Notes under the pieces: generated by a model
What the model was told of the DNA's origin: nothing
Database searches by the model: none
What the model saw: the letters and a program-made list of their open reading frames with translations, nothing else
Shown: positions 26,924-38,851 of the stretch, one piece after another
How the letters are laid out: every line of letters begins with the position of its first letter
Numbering within the stretch: position 1 is the stretch's first letter
Made by a program: the position numbers and the translations under genes
Origin: an uncultured Luminiphilus sp.
GTDB taxonomy: Bacteria; Pseudomonadota; Gammaproteobacteria; Pseudomonadales; Halieaceae
Reading direction: 5' to 3'
DNA: 64,000 nucleotides
Assembly: GCA_943789425.1 (NCBI GenBank)
Contig: CALSUB010000004.1
Coordinates: forward strand, 1 to 64,000

Positions 26924-28122
26924 TTCGGCAAACCAAGCACATGCTCGGCAACAATATTGGCTTGAACTTGCGTTGTACCACCACCAATGGTGGCACCAAA
27001 GTTACTGAAGTACGCTCGTTGCCAAAAGCCACCACTGACGGCGTCGTCATCGCCCACATACAGCGCACTCTGAGCGCCTTGTTTGCTGGCGGTATAGTGT
27101 TTCATGCGACGCTCGTACTCAGTACCGCGATACTTCACCGAGAGCGCTAAGCCCATGGGGTAATCGGTGCCCAGCGCAGGAATCGCCATGCGTCGAGCAG
27201 ACAGCGATAGTGCCTTCGCCTCCATCATGAAGCCCACCAAGTCGTCTCGCACAATGGGATCGGATAACAGCGGTTCTCCATCTTGCTCAATGGCCGATAG
27301 CTCATCGATCATATCGTCGACTTGCACTGCAACGCCCCAATACGCGCTGGCTTGGCCCGCCGTCACCCCTCGCTCATATTCCAAGGTCTTCATCGCCACG
27401 GTCCAGCCGCCGCCCTCTTCGCCCATTAAGCAACTGGCCGGGATGCGCGCATCAGTAAAGAAGGTCTGATTGAAACCATACTCGCCCGTCACCTTGCGAA
27501 TCGGGTGCGCCTCGACGCCGGCCACTTTCATGGGAGACAGAAAAAATGAGAGCCCGTCATATTTGCGCTCGGTTTTCGTGTTGGTGCGCGCCAGCAGAAT
27601 CATATGGTCCGCGTAGTTGCCCAAGGTGGTCCATATTTTGGAGCCATTGACCACGTATTCGTCGCCCTCTTTAACGGCGCGCGTTTGCACTGCACCGAGA
27701 TCGGAACCGTGATCCGGCTCAGAGAAGCCCTGACACCAAATCTCCTCTGCCGAGAGGATGTTTTTAATGTACTTCGACTTCTCCGCCTCTGTTCCCATAT
27801 CGAGCAACAGTGGGCCCACCCAGTTGAGACCAATCGTATTGAAAATAATCGGCGCCCGGTGACGCCCCAGCTCTTTATCCACTATGAATTGATAGGCCGA
27901 ATCGGCGCCCTGGCCGCCGTATTCAGTGGGCCAGTGCATCCCCAAAAACCCTGCTTGCCACAGCTTGTGCTGCCACTCTCGTAAAAAATCGAGTTGCTGC
28001 TCTGTGCCCACCTCCAGAAAAGTCAGGGGCAGCAAAAAGCCGGGATCGGAGGGCACATTTTCTGCCATCCACGCGGCCACTTCTGACTTAAAAGCCTGCA
28101 AAGCGGCTTTGCTTTCACTCAT
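26920..28122 (-). CDS. Acyl-CoA dehydrogenase
   Basis: A 400-residue FAD-dependent acyl-CoA dehydrogenase. GMHWPTEYGGQGA, EIWCQGFSEPDHGSDLGAVQTRA, VNGSKIWTTLGNYADHMILL and FGATIGGGTTQVQANIVAEHVLGLP are standard. It introduces the alpha-beta double bond during acyl-CoA degradation. Its overlap with the downstream dehydrogenase suggests a heteromeric enzyme. The CoA substrate is not identifiable. Confidence 0.9.
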   Translation of the reverse strand: MSESKAALQAFKSEVAAWMAENVPSDPGFLLPLTFLEVGTEQQLDFLREWQHKLWQAGFLGMHWPTEYGGQGADSAYQFIVDKELGRHRAPIIFNTIGLNWVGPLLLDMGTEAEKSKYIKNILSAEEIWCQGFSEPDHGSDLGAVQTRAVKEGDEYVVNGSKIWTTLGNYADHMILLARTNTKTERKYDGLSFFLSPMKVAGVEAHPIRKVTGEYGFNQTFFTDARIPASCLMGEEGGGWTVAMKTLEYERGVTAGQASAYWGVAVQVDDMIDELSAIEQDGEPLLSDPIVRDDLVGFMMEAKALSLSARRMAIPALGTDYPMGLALSVKYRGTEYERRMKHYTASKQGAQSALYVGDDDAVSGGFWQRAYFSNFGATIGGGTTQVQANIVAEHVLGLPK

Positions 28123-28174
28123 GTGTTCACTCCTATTGCATCTCTGTGATCTGCTTGGTCGGCCTATTTTACTT

Positions 28175-28260
28175 CACTCTTTAAGGCACTCTTTACGGCA
28201 CTCTTTACGGCACTCTCTACGGCACTCTCTACGGCACCATCTCTACGGCACTCTTACTGC
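28175..28260. repeat. 12-bp tandem repeat between two acyl-CoA dehydrogenase genes
   Basis: Five near-identical units of CACTCTTTACGG or CACTCTCTACGG start at 28175, 28187, 28199, 28211 and 28223, then diverged copies follow at 28235 and 28249. It occupies much of the 224-bp gap upstream of the 26920-28122 gene. No coding role is apparent. Confidence 0.85.
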
Positions 28261-28346
28261 GCTTTTCTCGCGCTGTGCGCCGTTGGCCGTCGCTGAGGGC
28301 TCATTTCAGCGCGCCAGTATATCTGGTCGATCCCTCTTATGCCGAG

Positions 28347-29518
28347 TTAAAGCCCGTATTGACGAGTGGCCAGATCACGCATAATTTCTTCTGACCCACC
28401 GCCAATGGCATTCACCCGCACCTCTCGATAAATCCGCTCTACCCGATTGCCTCGCATGTAACCGAGACCGCCCAGTATTTGCATCGCCTCACGCGCGCAA
28501 AACTCCATTACCTCGCTCGCTTGCACTTTCAAGCAGTGCGATATCACCCGGGTTGGGTGTCCCCGCTTCGATCGATTCGTAGCAGAGGCGAATGTAAGCT
28601 TGCGTGGCATTCAGCTTCTGCTTCATCTGCGCGATCTTGTGCCTGATCACTTGATGGTCCGCCAGTCGCTTACCAAATGTTGAGCGCTCGGTAGCCCACG
28701 CTACGGACTCCTCAAGACAAACGCGCCCGAAGGCTTCCATAGCCGCTGCCATGCCCATACGCTCGTTATTAAAATTGGTCATGATGACCCTAAAGCCCTC
28801 ATTTTCCCTGCCAATCAGGTTACTCACCGGCACCCGCACCTGATCAAAATAGAGCGTGGCGGTGTCCGACGCCCACCAGCCCATCTTGCGATCCAATGGC
28901 GTACGAGAAAACCCCTCTGCATCGGTGGGAATCAGCAGCATCGAAACGCCTTTTGCGCCTGCCTCACCGGTTCTCACCGCGGTCGAGACCCAATTGGCGC
29001 GCATGCCCCCGGTGATATAGGTTTTACTGCCTGTGACAATGTAGTGGTCACCATCACGCACCGCCGTCGTACTGAGATTAGCAACATCAGAGCCGCCGCC
29101 GGGTTCGCTAATGCCGAGGGAGATCCACTTTTCGCCCCTCAAAATAGGCGGCGCGATCTCAGCTTGCATGGCTTCGGTGCCCCAGTTGAGGATGGGCGGT
29201 AAGCCGATACCATGCACCATTAAGGACGCGGGAACGCCCCCTACGCCAATGCGGGCGAGCTCCTCATTCACAATCCAGGCGTGCCAACTGTCGCCAGGCA
29301 CGCCCCAAACGCTTCGGGATACCCAAACCTAACAACCCGACCTCAGCCGCCTTGGGCCACAGTGAGTTGGGCATCGCACCGGCCTCATCCCAATCACTGG
29401 CATAAGGCATAATTTCTGTATCAATGAAGCGTCGGAGTGCCGCTCGCCACGCGAGGTGTTCCTCCTTCATATGCGGATTCGGTAACCGAGCACCATCAAA
29501 ATCGAGGCTCATCAACAT
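28347..29518 (-). pseudogene. Acyl-CoA dehydrogenase, broken by three single-base indels
   Basis: An about 390-residue acyl-CoA dehydrogenase. The first segment has DFDGARLPNPHMKEEHLAWR and AAEVGLLGLGIP. The main segment has WISLGISEPGGGSDVANLS, GWWASDTATLYFDQVRVP and FGKRLADHQVIRHKIAQMKQ. The last has REAMQILGGLGYMRG and IGGGSEEIMRDLATRQYGL. Single bases appear to be missing at the CCCC at 29303-29306 and near 29314, and one base is extra near 28533. The intact parts show no loss of family residues, so base-calling errors are plausible. It is the third dehydrogenase in a row. Confidence 0.82.
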
Positions 29519-29680
29519 CTCCTTGCTAAGTGTGTCAGCGCCGCGCGCAAAATCGAACGGCGATCATTCTTTTACGCACTGATCAAACCGGAGTCAATTT
29601 GCGTATAAGGTACAATCAGGGGCTCAATCACACCGCGCCAGAGCGCAATGGACCGGTAGCCCCGCGCTCAGGAATGTACT

Positions 29681-30764
29681 ATGAAATACATCGGTCAGTC
29701 CGATTATCGGCACCACTCGACACCCCGCATTGGTGTGCTGCTGACCAATCTAGGGACACCTGAGGCACCCACGGCCAAGGCATTAAAACCCTACCTCAAG
29801 CAGTTTCTTTGGGATCCTCGCGTCGTCGAGGTGCCTCGGCCCATTTGGTGGCTCATTCTCAATGGCATTATTCTCAATACCCGACCCAAACGCTCAGCAG
29901 AGGCCTATAAAGAAGTCTGGAGCGAGCGGGGATCCCCTCTATTGGCTCACCTCGAGGATCAGGTGGCCGGCGTCTCGGCACAACTCGAGGCCCGCTTTGG
30001 CAACCGCTTTATTGTGCGCGGTGCCATGCGCTACGGCTCGCCGGCCATCAGTACGGTGTTAACGGAAATGTTCGATGCCGGGATGGAGCAACTGGTGGTA
30101 CTGCCGTTGTATCCGCAGTACGGCGGTCCGACCACCGGTTCGACATTCGATGAGGTCTCGGCAGAGCTCACGCGGCGACGCTGGCTGCCCTCGTTTCGGT
30201 TTGTCAGTGCTTATCACGACGACCCTCGCTATATCCGCGCAATGGCCGATAGCATTAACGCACACTGGGCGGAGCACGGGACGGGCCGACAAGCTCTTGC
30301 TCTCCTATCACGGCATGCCACAGCGCTATTTAATCGAGGGCGATCCTTATCATTGCCAGTGCTATAAAACCTCTCGCCTCATCGGCGAAGCACTCCAGCT
30401 AACGGAAGACCAGATGATGACTACTTTTCAGTCGCGCTTTGGCCGAGAGGAATGGCTACAGCCCTACACTGACGAGACCTTGAAAGCCCTGCCCAGTGAG
30501 GGTGTGACTTCGGTTCAAGTGGTGTGTCCGGGATTTTCGGCCGATTGCCTTGAGACGATTGAAGAGATCGGCATGGAAAATCGGGATTATTTTCTCGAGG
30601 CGGGGGGAACGCGCTACGAATATATCCCTTGCCTGAACGCGGAGCCCGGGCATGTGGCGGCATTGACCGATCTGCTGGCGGACCAAATGCAAGGCTGGCT
30701 CACAAACGAGTACGATCCAGCCATGAGCGATCGGTTGGCACGCAGCCTCGGTGCACCCCAATAG
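29681..30764 (+). pseudogene. hemH: Ferrochelatase HemH, reading frame broken by one base
   Basis: Inserts ferrous iron into protoporphyrin IX, the last step of haem synthesis. The first frame gives RIGVLLTNLGTPEAPTAKAL, WWLILNGIILNTRPKRSAEAY and LPLYPQYGGPTTGSTFDEV. The second gives DKLLLSYHGMPQRYLIEGDPY, CQCYKTSRLIG, CPGFSADCLETIEEIG and the C-terminus. One extra G at 30283-30285 (GGG for GG) separates them; removal gives HGTADKLLLSYHGMP. Because hemH is normally essential for an aerobe, an assembly error is the simplest explanation. Intact length would be about 360 residues. Confidence 0.85.
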
Positions 30765-30791
30765 GTGCACCCCAATAGGCGCATCCCACTC
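30750..30791. repeat. 14-bp tandem duplication at the hemH stop codon
   Basis: GGTGCACCCCAATA occurs exactly twice (30750-30763, 30764-30777), with a third diverged copy at 30778-30791. The hemH stop codon lies across the first junction, so copy number affects the intergenic space rather than the protein. Confidence 0.8.
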
Positions 30792-30806
30792 GGCGCAGCT
30801 TGAGGA

Positions 30807-31646
30807 TTAGTGTGCTGGCTCGAACCAGCCGATAGCCAAGGCCAAGGCGATCCCCACTAAGAACAATAAGGTCAGCCGAACGCGATCATGGCTGTGAAAT
30901 TGCACCTCGGGTAACAAGTCACTCAACGCAATACAGATAAACGCGCCACCGGCAAAGGCGAGGATTCCCGGCAGCCACAGAGACGACTCGAGATAAGGCG
31001 CCATACCCAAGTGAAAGGCAATCGCCGCCAGTGGGCATAACATCGCAAATACGATGGCAGCTGACCAACGTTGGGCAGACGACCAGCCAGCGTTGGCCAT
31101 CACGGTCTCTATAGACAGAGAATCCAGTGGCTTGTGCAGTAAAATAGCCAAAAACACACCCAAACCTAGGCCATGATCACTGAGCATGACGGCGCCTAGA
31201 GCAATGCCGTCGATCACTGTGTGAACGCATAAACCGGTGAAAAGCCCGAGTGCACCGATCCCACTGTCAGACCGGTGAGTGTGGGCATGAGCATGTGAAT
31301 CGGAATGTAAATGGGTATGAGAGTCAGCCTCCGCTGACAACAGCTCGCTGGACGCTGCTGCGGCAACAAAATCATGCTGGTGAAAATGGAATAGCCGCAA
31401 CAGGAGCAACATAAAAACAAGTCCAACGAGACTCCACGCCATTACCAAATCAATATCACCGGCAAGACCGAAGCTATGAGGAATCAAGTGGCAAAGCGCT
31501 ACACCCAGCATCAGCCCTGACACCAAACTCAACACCATCTGAGTACGCGTATGGGTCATGGTGATCTGGCGCGGTAACCAACTGCCGAGCAGTGACGCCG
31601 CCAGGAGTGCCACACTAAAGATTCCCAGCCAGGACCAACCCGTCAT
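30807..31646 (-). CDS. ZIP family divalent metal transporter
   Basis: A 279-residue inner-membrane metal-ion importer of the ZIP family with about eight helices. A cytoplasmic histidine-rich loop (HTHLHSDSHAHAHTHRS, about residues 111-127) precedes the metal path residues in HTVIDGIALGA and LLHKPLDSLSIE. Zinc or iron is the likely substrate. It starts four bases after the proB stop and may be its last cotranscribed neighbour. Confidence 0.88.
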   Translation of the reverse strand: MTGWSWLGIFSVALLAASLLGSWLPRQITMTHTRTQMVLSLVSGLMLGVALCHLIPHSFGLAGDIDLVMAWSLVGLVFMLLLLRLFHFHQHDFVAAAASSELLSAEADSHTHLHSDSHAHAHTHRSDSGIGALGLFTGLCVHTVIDGIALGAVMLSDHGLGLGVFLAILLHKPLDSLSIETVMANAGWSSAQRWSAAIVFAMLCPLAAIAFHLGMAPYLESSLWLPGILAFAGGAFICIALSDLLPEVQFHSHDRVRLTLLFLVGIALALAIGWFEPAH

Positions 31647-31650
31647 GCGG

Positions 31651-34001
<2,351 letters not shown>

Positions 34002-34010
34002 TCAACCAGC

Positions 34011-34043
34011 AAAAAAAAACCTCGTCGGATGACGAGGTTTTTT
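34011..34043 (-). terminator. Terminator between rpmA and obg
   Basis: AACCTCGTC and GACGAGGTT form a 9-bp stem around GGAT. The minus strand continues into nine T. It would end most rplU-rpmA transcripts before obg, allowing partial readthrough. Confidence 0.85.
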
Positions 34044-34061
34044 AATCCTATGGCACCCGAG

Positions 34062-34319
34062 TTACGCCGCTACGATACGAACCTGTTTACGCATCTGCGG
34101 GCCACCACTGAAAAACTCCACTTTACCATCCGCTGTAGCGAACAGGGTGTGGTCCTTGCCCACGCGTACGTTTTCCGCCGCGTGGAAGCGTGTGCCGCGT
34201 TGACGCACAATAATGCTACCAGCTGTAACAGCCTGACCGCCATAAGCCTTCACGCCCAGTCGCTTACTCTCGGAATCGCGCCCGTTACGAGTACTACCAC
34301 CTGCTTTTTTATGTGCCAT
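34062..34319 (-). CDS. rpmA: 50S ribosomal protein L27
   Basis: An 85-residue large-subunit protein reaching the peptidyl-transferase centre. The N-terminus [19 protein letters not shown] is diagnostic, with no cleavable extension. It follows rplU by 15 bases and precedes a strong terminator. Confidence 0.97.
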   Translation of the reverse strand: MAHKKAGGSTRNGRDSESKRLGVKAYGGQAVTAGSIIVRQRGTRFHAAENVRVGKDHTLFATADGKVEFFSGGPQMRKQVRIVAA

Positions 34320-34334
34320 TGATAGTGTCTCCTG

Positions 34335-34646
34335 TTAGCCTGTGATCGCCGTAATTTTTACCTCTGTAAACCACTGGCGGTGGCCAGTTTCTTTACGGAA
34401 GTGCTTACGTCGATTGAATTTTACAATGCGGATTTTGTCGTGACGTCCATGCGCAACCACCTCAGCGGTTACCTTGCCGCCCTCTACTAATGGCGAACCA
34501 ATTTTCACGCCGCTGCCAGACCCGAGTAACAACACTTCGTCGAACTCAATGGTTTGACCCATTTCCGCTTCGATTTTTTCGAGCTTCAATTGCTCGCCTT
34601 CTTCAACACGGTGCTGTTTACCACCGCTCTTGATCACTGCGTACAT
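34335..34646 (-). CDS. rplU: 50S ribosomal protein L21
   Basis: A 103-residue 23S rRNA-binding protein beginning [18 protein letters not shown] and ending with the [19 protein letters not shown] region. It is the first gene of the rplU-rpmA-obg-proB cluster, divergent from ispB. Confidence 0.97.
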   Translation of the reverse strand: MYAVIKSGGKQHRVEEGEQLKLEKIEAEMGQTIEFDEVLLLGSGSGVKIGSPLVEGGKVTAEVVAHGRHDKIRIVKFNRRKHFRKETGHRQWFTEVKITAITG

Positions 34647-34821
34647 TCTAATGTCCTCTCAGTTAGCCTGCTCGCAGTCGAAATCTGGTTTGCGCTGGGC
34701 AGAGTTCAGGCACCGAAAGACGGCCCAACGGCCATCCCAAGGGCGCGAAAGATACGCCTTCAGCGAGTTGAACGCAAGTGTGAGTATTGGTCGCTATTGT
34801 GCGAACCCAGCCACTTTGCGA

Positions 34822-34849
34822 CGCCATGCGCACCATGGTGGGCATGGCG
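34822..34849. promoter_or_regulatory. 28-bp near-perfect palindrome in the rplU/ispB divergent region
   Basis: CGCCATGCGCACC and GGTGGGCATGGCG around a central AT, with only one non-pairing position. It ends about 19 bp upstream of a TATACT (34868-34873), a plausible ispB -10 element, so it would overlap the -35 region. The remaining 250-bp gap holds no gene. Confidence 0.5.
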
Positions 34850-34896
34850 GTGGCTCGCCACGCGCCCTATACTAACTGGCTACGGGGGGATATTGC

Positions 34897-35862
34897 GTGG
34901 ATGTAACATTCAAGTCGAGCGTGGCGGCAGAGTTCGCTCAGGTCGACGACGTTATTGTGGAATTACTGAAGTCTGACGTCGAAATGGTCGAAAATATTGG
35001 CCACTATATCGTCCGGGCGGGCGGAAAGCGCATGCGGCCACTGTTGGTTTTACTGTCCGCCAAAGCACTTGGCGGTGTCAATTCAGCCCACATTCGCTTT
35101 GCCGCCGTCGTCGAATTTATCCATACAGCAACCTTGTTACATGACGACGTGGTCGATTTATCGACGCTCCGCCGAGGCATGCCGACGGCAAACGCCGCAT
35201 TTGGTAATGCGCCCAGCGTGCTGGTGGGGGATTTCATTTATACGCGCGCCTTTCAGCTGATGGTGGAACTGAACAATATGCCGTTGTTGGCCCATATGGC
35301 GGAAACCACCAACACCATCGCCGCAGGCGAGGTCATGCAGCTGGTGCACGCTGGCGATCCGGATACTCAAGCAGAGCAGTACCAAGAAATCATCCGGCGT
35401 AAGACAGCGGCGCTGTTTGCTGCCGCCTGTTGTGGCGCCGGGCTATTGCACCAAAGTCCTGCTGACCAAACAGACGGGCTGTATCACTACGGTATGAATT
35501 TGGGCATTGCGTTTCAACTGGCGGACGACCTGCTCGACTACGCGGGCGACCCGTCTCAGACAGGGAAAAATGTCGGTGACGACCTCAGAGAGGGAAAAAT
35601 CACCCTGCCTCTCCTGCATGCGATGAAAGCGGGAACCCCTGCCCAACGGGACCGTGTCGCAGAGGTATTGCGGCAAAAGGAGGGGGATGCCTTTGCGGAA
35701 ATCATCGAGATCGTGCGTCACACCGGCGGTATTGAAGCCACACGAGCAGCCGCCATGCATCATCAAGCTTTGGCGCAAGCAGCACTGGCGCCACTGCCAG
35801 AGTCTGATGCACTCAGCGCATTGAATCAGATGGCTGAAAAAGCGGTGGATCGACAGGCCTGA
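34897..35862 (+). CDS. ispB: Octaprenyl diphosphate synthase IspB
   Basis: A 321-residue trans-prenyl chain elongation enzyme supplying the ubiquinone side chain. The first aspartate-rich motif is LLHDDVVD and the second is QLADDLLDY. KRMRPLLVLLSAKA and GDFIYTRAF are conserved. The GTG start at 34897 has a strong GGGGGGA site. Product chain length (C40) is inferred from family position. It overlaps pgi by one base. Confidence 0.93.
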   Translation: MDVTFKSSVAAEFAQVDDVIVELLKSDVEMVENIGHYIVRAGGKRMRPLLVLLSAKALGGVNSAHIRFAAVVEFIHTATLLHDDVVDLSTLRRGMPTANAAFGNAPSVLVGDFIYTRAFQLMVELNNMPLLAHMAETTNTIAAGEVMQLVHAGDPDTQAEQYQEIIRRKTAALFAAACCGAGLLHQSPADQTDGLYHYGMNLGIAFQLADDLLDYAGDPSQTGKNVGDDLREGKITLPLLHAMKAGTPAQRDRVAEVLRQKEGDAFAEIIEIVRHTGGIEATRAAAMHHQALAQAALAPLPESDALSALNQMAEKAVDRQA

Positions 35863-37493
35863 TGACCACCGATGCACAAGCACTACACGAGCAGCTGTGG
35901 GAGGCCCGAGCTGAGCTCAGTCATCGGAGAATCACAGCGCTCTTTGACACAGATCCAGATCGACACGAGCGGTATCAATGCCAAAGCAATGGGCTCGTGG
36001 TCGATTTTTCGAAGCACTTAATCGACGACCACGTTTGGCAGTTACTCATCGAACTGGCCTCTGCCCACGCGTTACCAGACGCTTTTTCTGGTTTGGTGGC
36101 CGGCCAGTCTGTCAATACGTCAGAGTGTCGGCCAGCCTTGCATACCCTGTTGCGCGGCACAGCAGCCGAGCTGCATCCTGAAAATACAGCTGCCGTTCGT
36201 AACGCCTTGACGCGGATGGAGACACTGGTCACTCGCATTCACGGAGGTGCAGACACTGGCTGGACCGATCAGGCGTTTACGGATGTGGTGAATCTCGGTA
36301 TTGGCGGCTCTGATCTCGGCCCTCGTTTCATTTGTGACGCACTCAAAACGCCGGAAGCACCCTTGCGCGCGCATTTTGTCGCGAACATCGATCCCGAAGA
36401 CCTCGACCATACATTAGACGCCTTAGACCCAACCCGAACACTCTTTGTGGTGTGCTCTAAATCTTTTACCACCGAGGAAACACTGTCCAATGCCCACCGT
36501 GCCAAGGCGTGGCTGCAAGCTGCTGGCGTGCCACAACATGGCTTAGGACAACACTTCATCGCCGTCACAACTCAAGTGGCTCAAGCGCAGCAATGGGGCA
36601 TTCCCGCTGAACGCTGCTTGCCTATTTGGGATTGGGTCGGCGGCCGCTATTCACTGTGGTCAGCTGCAGGCCTAACCATTCCTTTAACGCTGGGTTGGTC
36701 TGCTTTTGAGGGGTTACTAGGCGGCGCAAAAACCCTAGATCAGCACACGCTGGAATCGCCGCCTGCCGACAACCTGCCCATGATGATGGCGCTATTAGAG
36801 TTTTGGCAATCGCGCTTCCTCAATGCCAATACGCATGCAGTACTGCCCTATGCGCAGAGGCTGCAGCACTTAACGGACTTCTTGCAGCAACTCACAATGG
36901 AGAGTAACGGCAAGCGCGTGTCGACAACAGGAGAGCCTCTTACAAGCGATTCTGCCCCCGTGTTGTGGGGATCTTCTGGAACCAACGGACAGCACTCTTA
37001 CTACCAGTTATTACATCAAGGCACGCGCTCATTCTCAGCTGACATTATTTTGCCATTGATATCAGGCGGCGGAGACCTACCTGCAAGGCGCAGCTTGGCA
37101 GCTCATGCGCTCGCACAAAGTCGCGCCTTTATGGTGGGACGCTCGCCAGATGAAGCCCGGGAGATAGGTGCATTGCGAGGCTTTGACGAGCACGAGTGCC
37201 GTCAACTTGAGATACCGGGCAATCACAGTCACTCTCTGATTCTGATGGAGGCCGTAACGCCAGAGTGCCTAGGCGCCCTGATCGCAGCCTATGAACACAA
37301 AACGTATTTTCTTGCCGTATTGCTGGGTATCAATGCCTTTGATCAATGGGGGGTGGAACTGGGCAAGGAGATTGCGGCGGCAATACAGCCTTTATTGGAG
37401 ACTGGCGCGACAGCACCAACAAGCGACCCAGCCATACTGGATCCCGCGACACGGCAAGCGGCGATAGCGTGGCGTAAAGCGAACGTAAAATAA
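35862..37493 (+). CDS. pgi: Glucose-6-phosphate isomerase
   Basis: A 543-residue cytosolic enzyme interconverting glucose-6-phosphate and fructose-6-phosphate. GIGGSDLGP, VCSKSFTTEET, WDWVGGRYSLWSAAGL, WGSSGTNGQHSYYQLLHQGT and the C-terminal INAFDQWGVELGK are all present, with active histidine and glutamate in the last two regions. Its ATG overlaps the ispB stop (TGATG). It supplies fructose-6-phosphate to the mannose branch encoded convergently downstream. Confidence 0.95.
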   Translation: MTTDAQALHEQLWEARAELSHRRITALFDTDPDRHERYQCQSNGLVVDFSKHLIDDHVWQLLIELASAHALPDAFSGLVAGQSVNTSECRPALHTLLRGTAAELHPENTAAVRNALTRMETLVTRIHGGADTGWTDQAFTDVVNLGIGGSDLGPRFICDALKTPEAPLRAHFVANIDPEDLDHTLDALDPTRTLFVVCSKSFTTEETLSNAHRAKAWLQAAGVPQHGLGQHFIAVTTQVAQAQQWGIPAERCLPIWDWVGGRYSLWSAAGLTIPLTLGWSAFEGLLGGAKTLDQHTLESPPADNLPMMMALLEFWQSRFLNANTHAVLPYAQRLQHLTDFLQQLTMESNGKRVSTTGEPLTSDSAPVLWGSSGTNGQHSYYQLLHQGTRSFSADIILPLISGGGDLPARRSLAAHALAQSRAFMVGRSPDEAREIGALRGFDEHECRQLEIPGNHSHSLILMEAVTPECLGALIAAYEHKTYFLAVLLGINAFDQWGVELGKEIAAAIQPLLETGATAPTSDPAILDPATRQAAIAWRKANVK

Positions 37494-37497
37494 AAAA

Positions 37498-38850
37498 TTA
37501 GGCGTTAATCAACGCCAATAGCTCCTCTGTTTTTGCTTTCATCAGCGCCTCATCGCCACGAGACTCCACGTTGAGTCGCACTACCGGCTCAGTATTAGAC
37601 AGGCGTAAATTGAACCGCCAGTCATCAAACTCCATCCCCAATCCATCGAGTCGCTCAATCAAAATAGACCCGTCGGCATACCGATCCTCCACCGCAGTCA
37701 ACAGCGCAACAGGGTCAGTGACGGTTGAATTAATTTCTCCAGAGCACGGAAACGCAAGCGCCCGCGCCGCAACCATATCGGCTATCGACCGACCGGTCTG
37801 GGAGATCAACCCCGCAATCAGCAGCCAGGGAATCATGCCGCTGTCACAGTAAGCAAAATCGCGGAAATAGTGATGCGCGGACATTTCGCCCCCATAGACC
37901 GCATCCACTTCGCGCATTCGCTCCTTAATGAACGCATGCCCGGTTTTACTCAGCACCGGTTCCCCTCCCCCTGACCGGGTAATAGCTTGCGTATTCCACA
38001 TGAGCCTGGGGTCATGCACGATCCGCTGAGGCCCCTGTTCCGTTAAAAATGCCTCCGCCAACAGACCGACGATGTAATACCCTTCGATAAAATTGCCGGC
38101 ATGATCGAAAAAGAAGCAACGATCAAAGTCGCCATCCCAAGCAATCCCCAAATCGGCCTGCTCAGCGCGCACATGCTCGGCTGTCACGGCACGGTTTTCG
38201 ATCAACAGCGGGTTCGGTACGCCATTGGGAAAATGGCCATCCGGCTCATGGTGCACCCGGATAAACTCAAATGGTAAGTGGGGGGCTAAGGCGTCAACCA
38301 CTCGGCCTGCACCCCCGTTGCCGGCGGTGCAGACAATCTTAAGCGGCTTCAATGCCTCTATGTCGACATAAGACAGTAAGTGTTCAATATAGGCCGCTTG
38401 GGTCGTCACGTTGCGCAATTCACCTCGCGCCTCTGCCGGCGTAAAGTCATTGCGCTCTGCAAGCGCCTGAATATCAGCTAAGCCTGAGTCCCCCGAAATC
38501 GGGCGCGCGCCCTCCCGCACAAACTTCATGCCGTTGTAGTCCTTGGGGTTATGACTTGCGGTCACGACGATACCTCCGCCAACACCAAGGTGCGCGGTCG
38601 CGAAATAAATCTCCTCTGTTCCGCACAGGCCAATGTCTTGCACCGACACCCCCTGCTCGCGCAGTCCATCAATCAGCGCTGCTTTGATGCGCTCGCTGGT
38701 AAGACGGATATCGTGGCCCACCACCACGGTACCTGGGTCAATCACCTCGGCATAGGCCTGCCCAATCTGACGTGCGATGGTCTCGTTCAACTGGTCGGGG
38801 ATGCGACCCCTTACGTCATAAGCCTTGAAGCAGTCGAATGTGTCGGCCAT
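37498..38850 (-). CDS. algC: Phosphomannomutase/phosphoglucomutase
   Basis: A 450-residue alpha-D-phosphohexomutase that converts hexose-6-phosphates to 1-phosphates for nucleotide sugars. The phosphoserine is S99 in [13 protein letters not shown]. The magnesium loop is [11 protein letters not shown], the sugar-binding loop is [10 protein letters not shown], and the phosphate-binding loop is [12 protein letters not shown]. The start at 38850, one base after the galU stop, is preferred; an upstream start adds 32 unconserved residues inside galU. It may be named manB/cpsG in related genomes. Confidence 0.9.
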   Translation of the reverse strand: MADTFDCFKAYDVRGRIPDQLNETIARQIGQAYAEVIDPGTVVVGHDIRLTSERIKAALIDGLREQGVSVQDIGLCGTEEIYFATAHLGVGGGIVVTASHNPKDYNGMKFVREGARPISGDSGLADIQALAERNDFTPAEARGELRNVTTQAAYIEHLLSYVDIEALKPLKIVCTAGNGGAGRVVDALAPHLPFEFIRVHHEPDGHFPNGVPNPLLIENRAVTAEHVRAEQADLGIAWDGDFDRCFFFDHAGNFIEGYYIVGLLAEAFLTEQGPQRIVHDPRLMWNTQAITRSGGGEPVLSKTGHAFIKERMREVDAVYGGEMSAHHYFRDFAYCDSGMIPWLLIAGLISQTGRSIADMVAARALAFPCSGEINSTVTDPVALLTAVEDRYADGSILIERLDGLGMEFDDWRFNLRLSNTEPVVRLNVESRGDEALMKAKTEELLALINA

Positions 38851-38851
38851 G

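Noticed and set aside
28175-28260. Possible CRISPR array
   Set aside because: Units are 12 bp and contiguous with no spacers, so this is a simple tandem repeat.
27926-28384. 152-codon rightward frame over the 12-bp repeat
   Set aside because: Its body is a repeated SLRH translation of the tandem repeat plus antisense dehydrogenase sequence.
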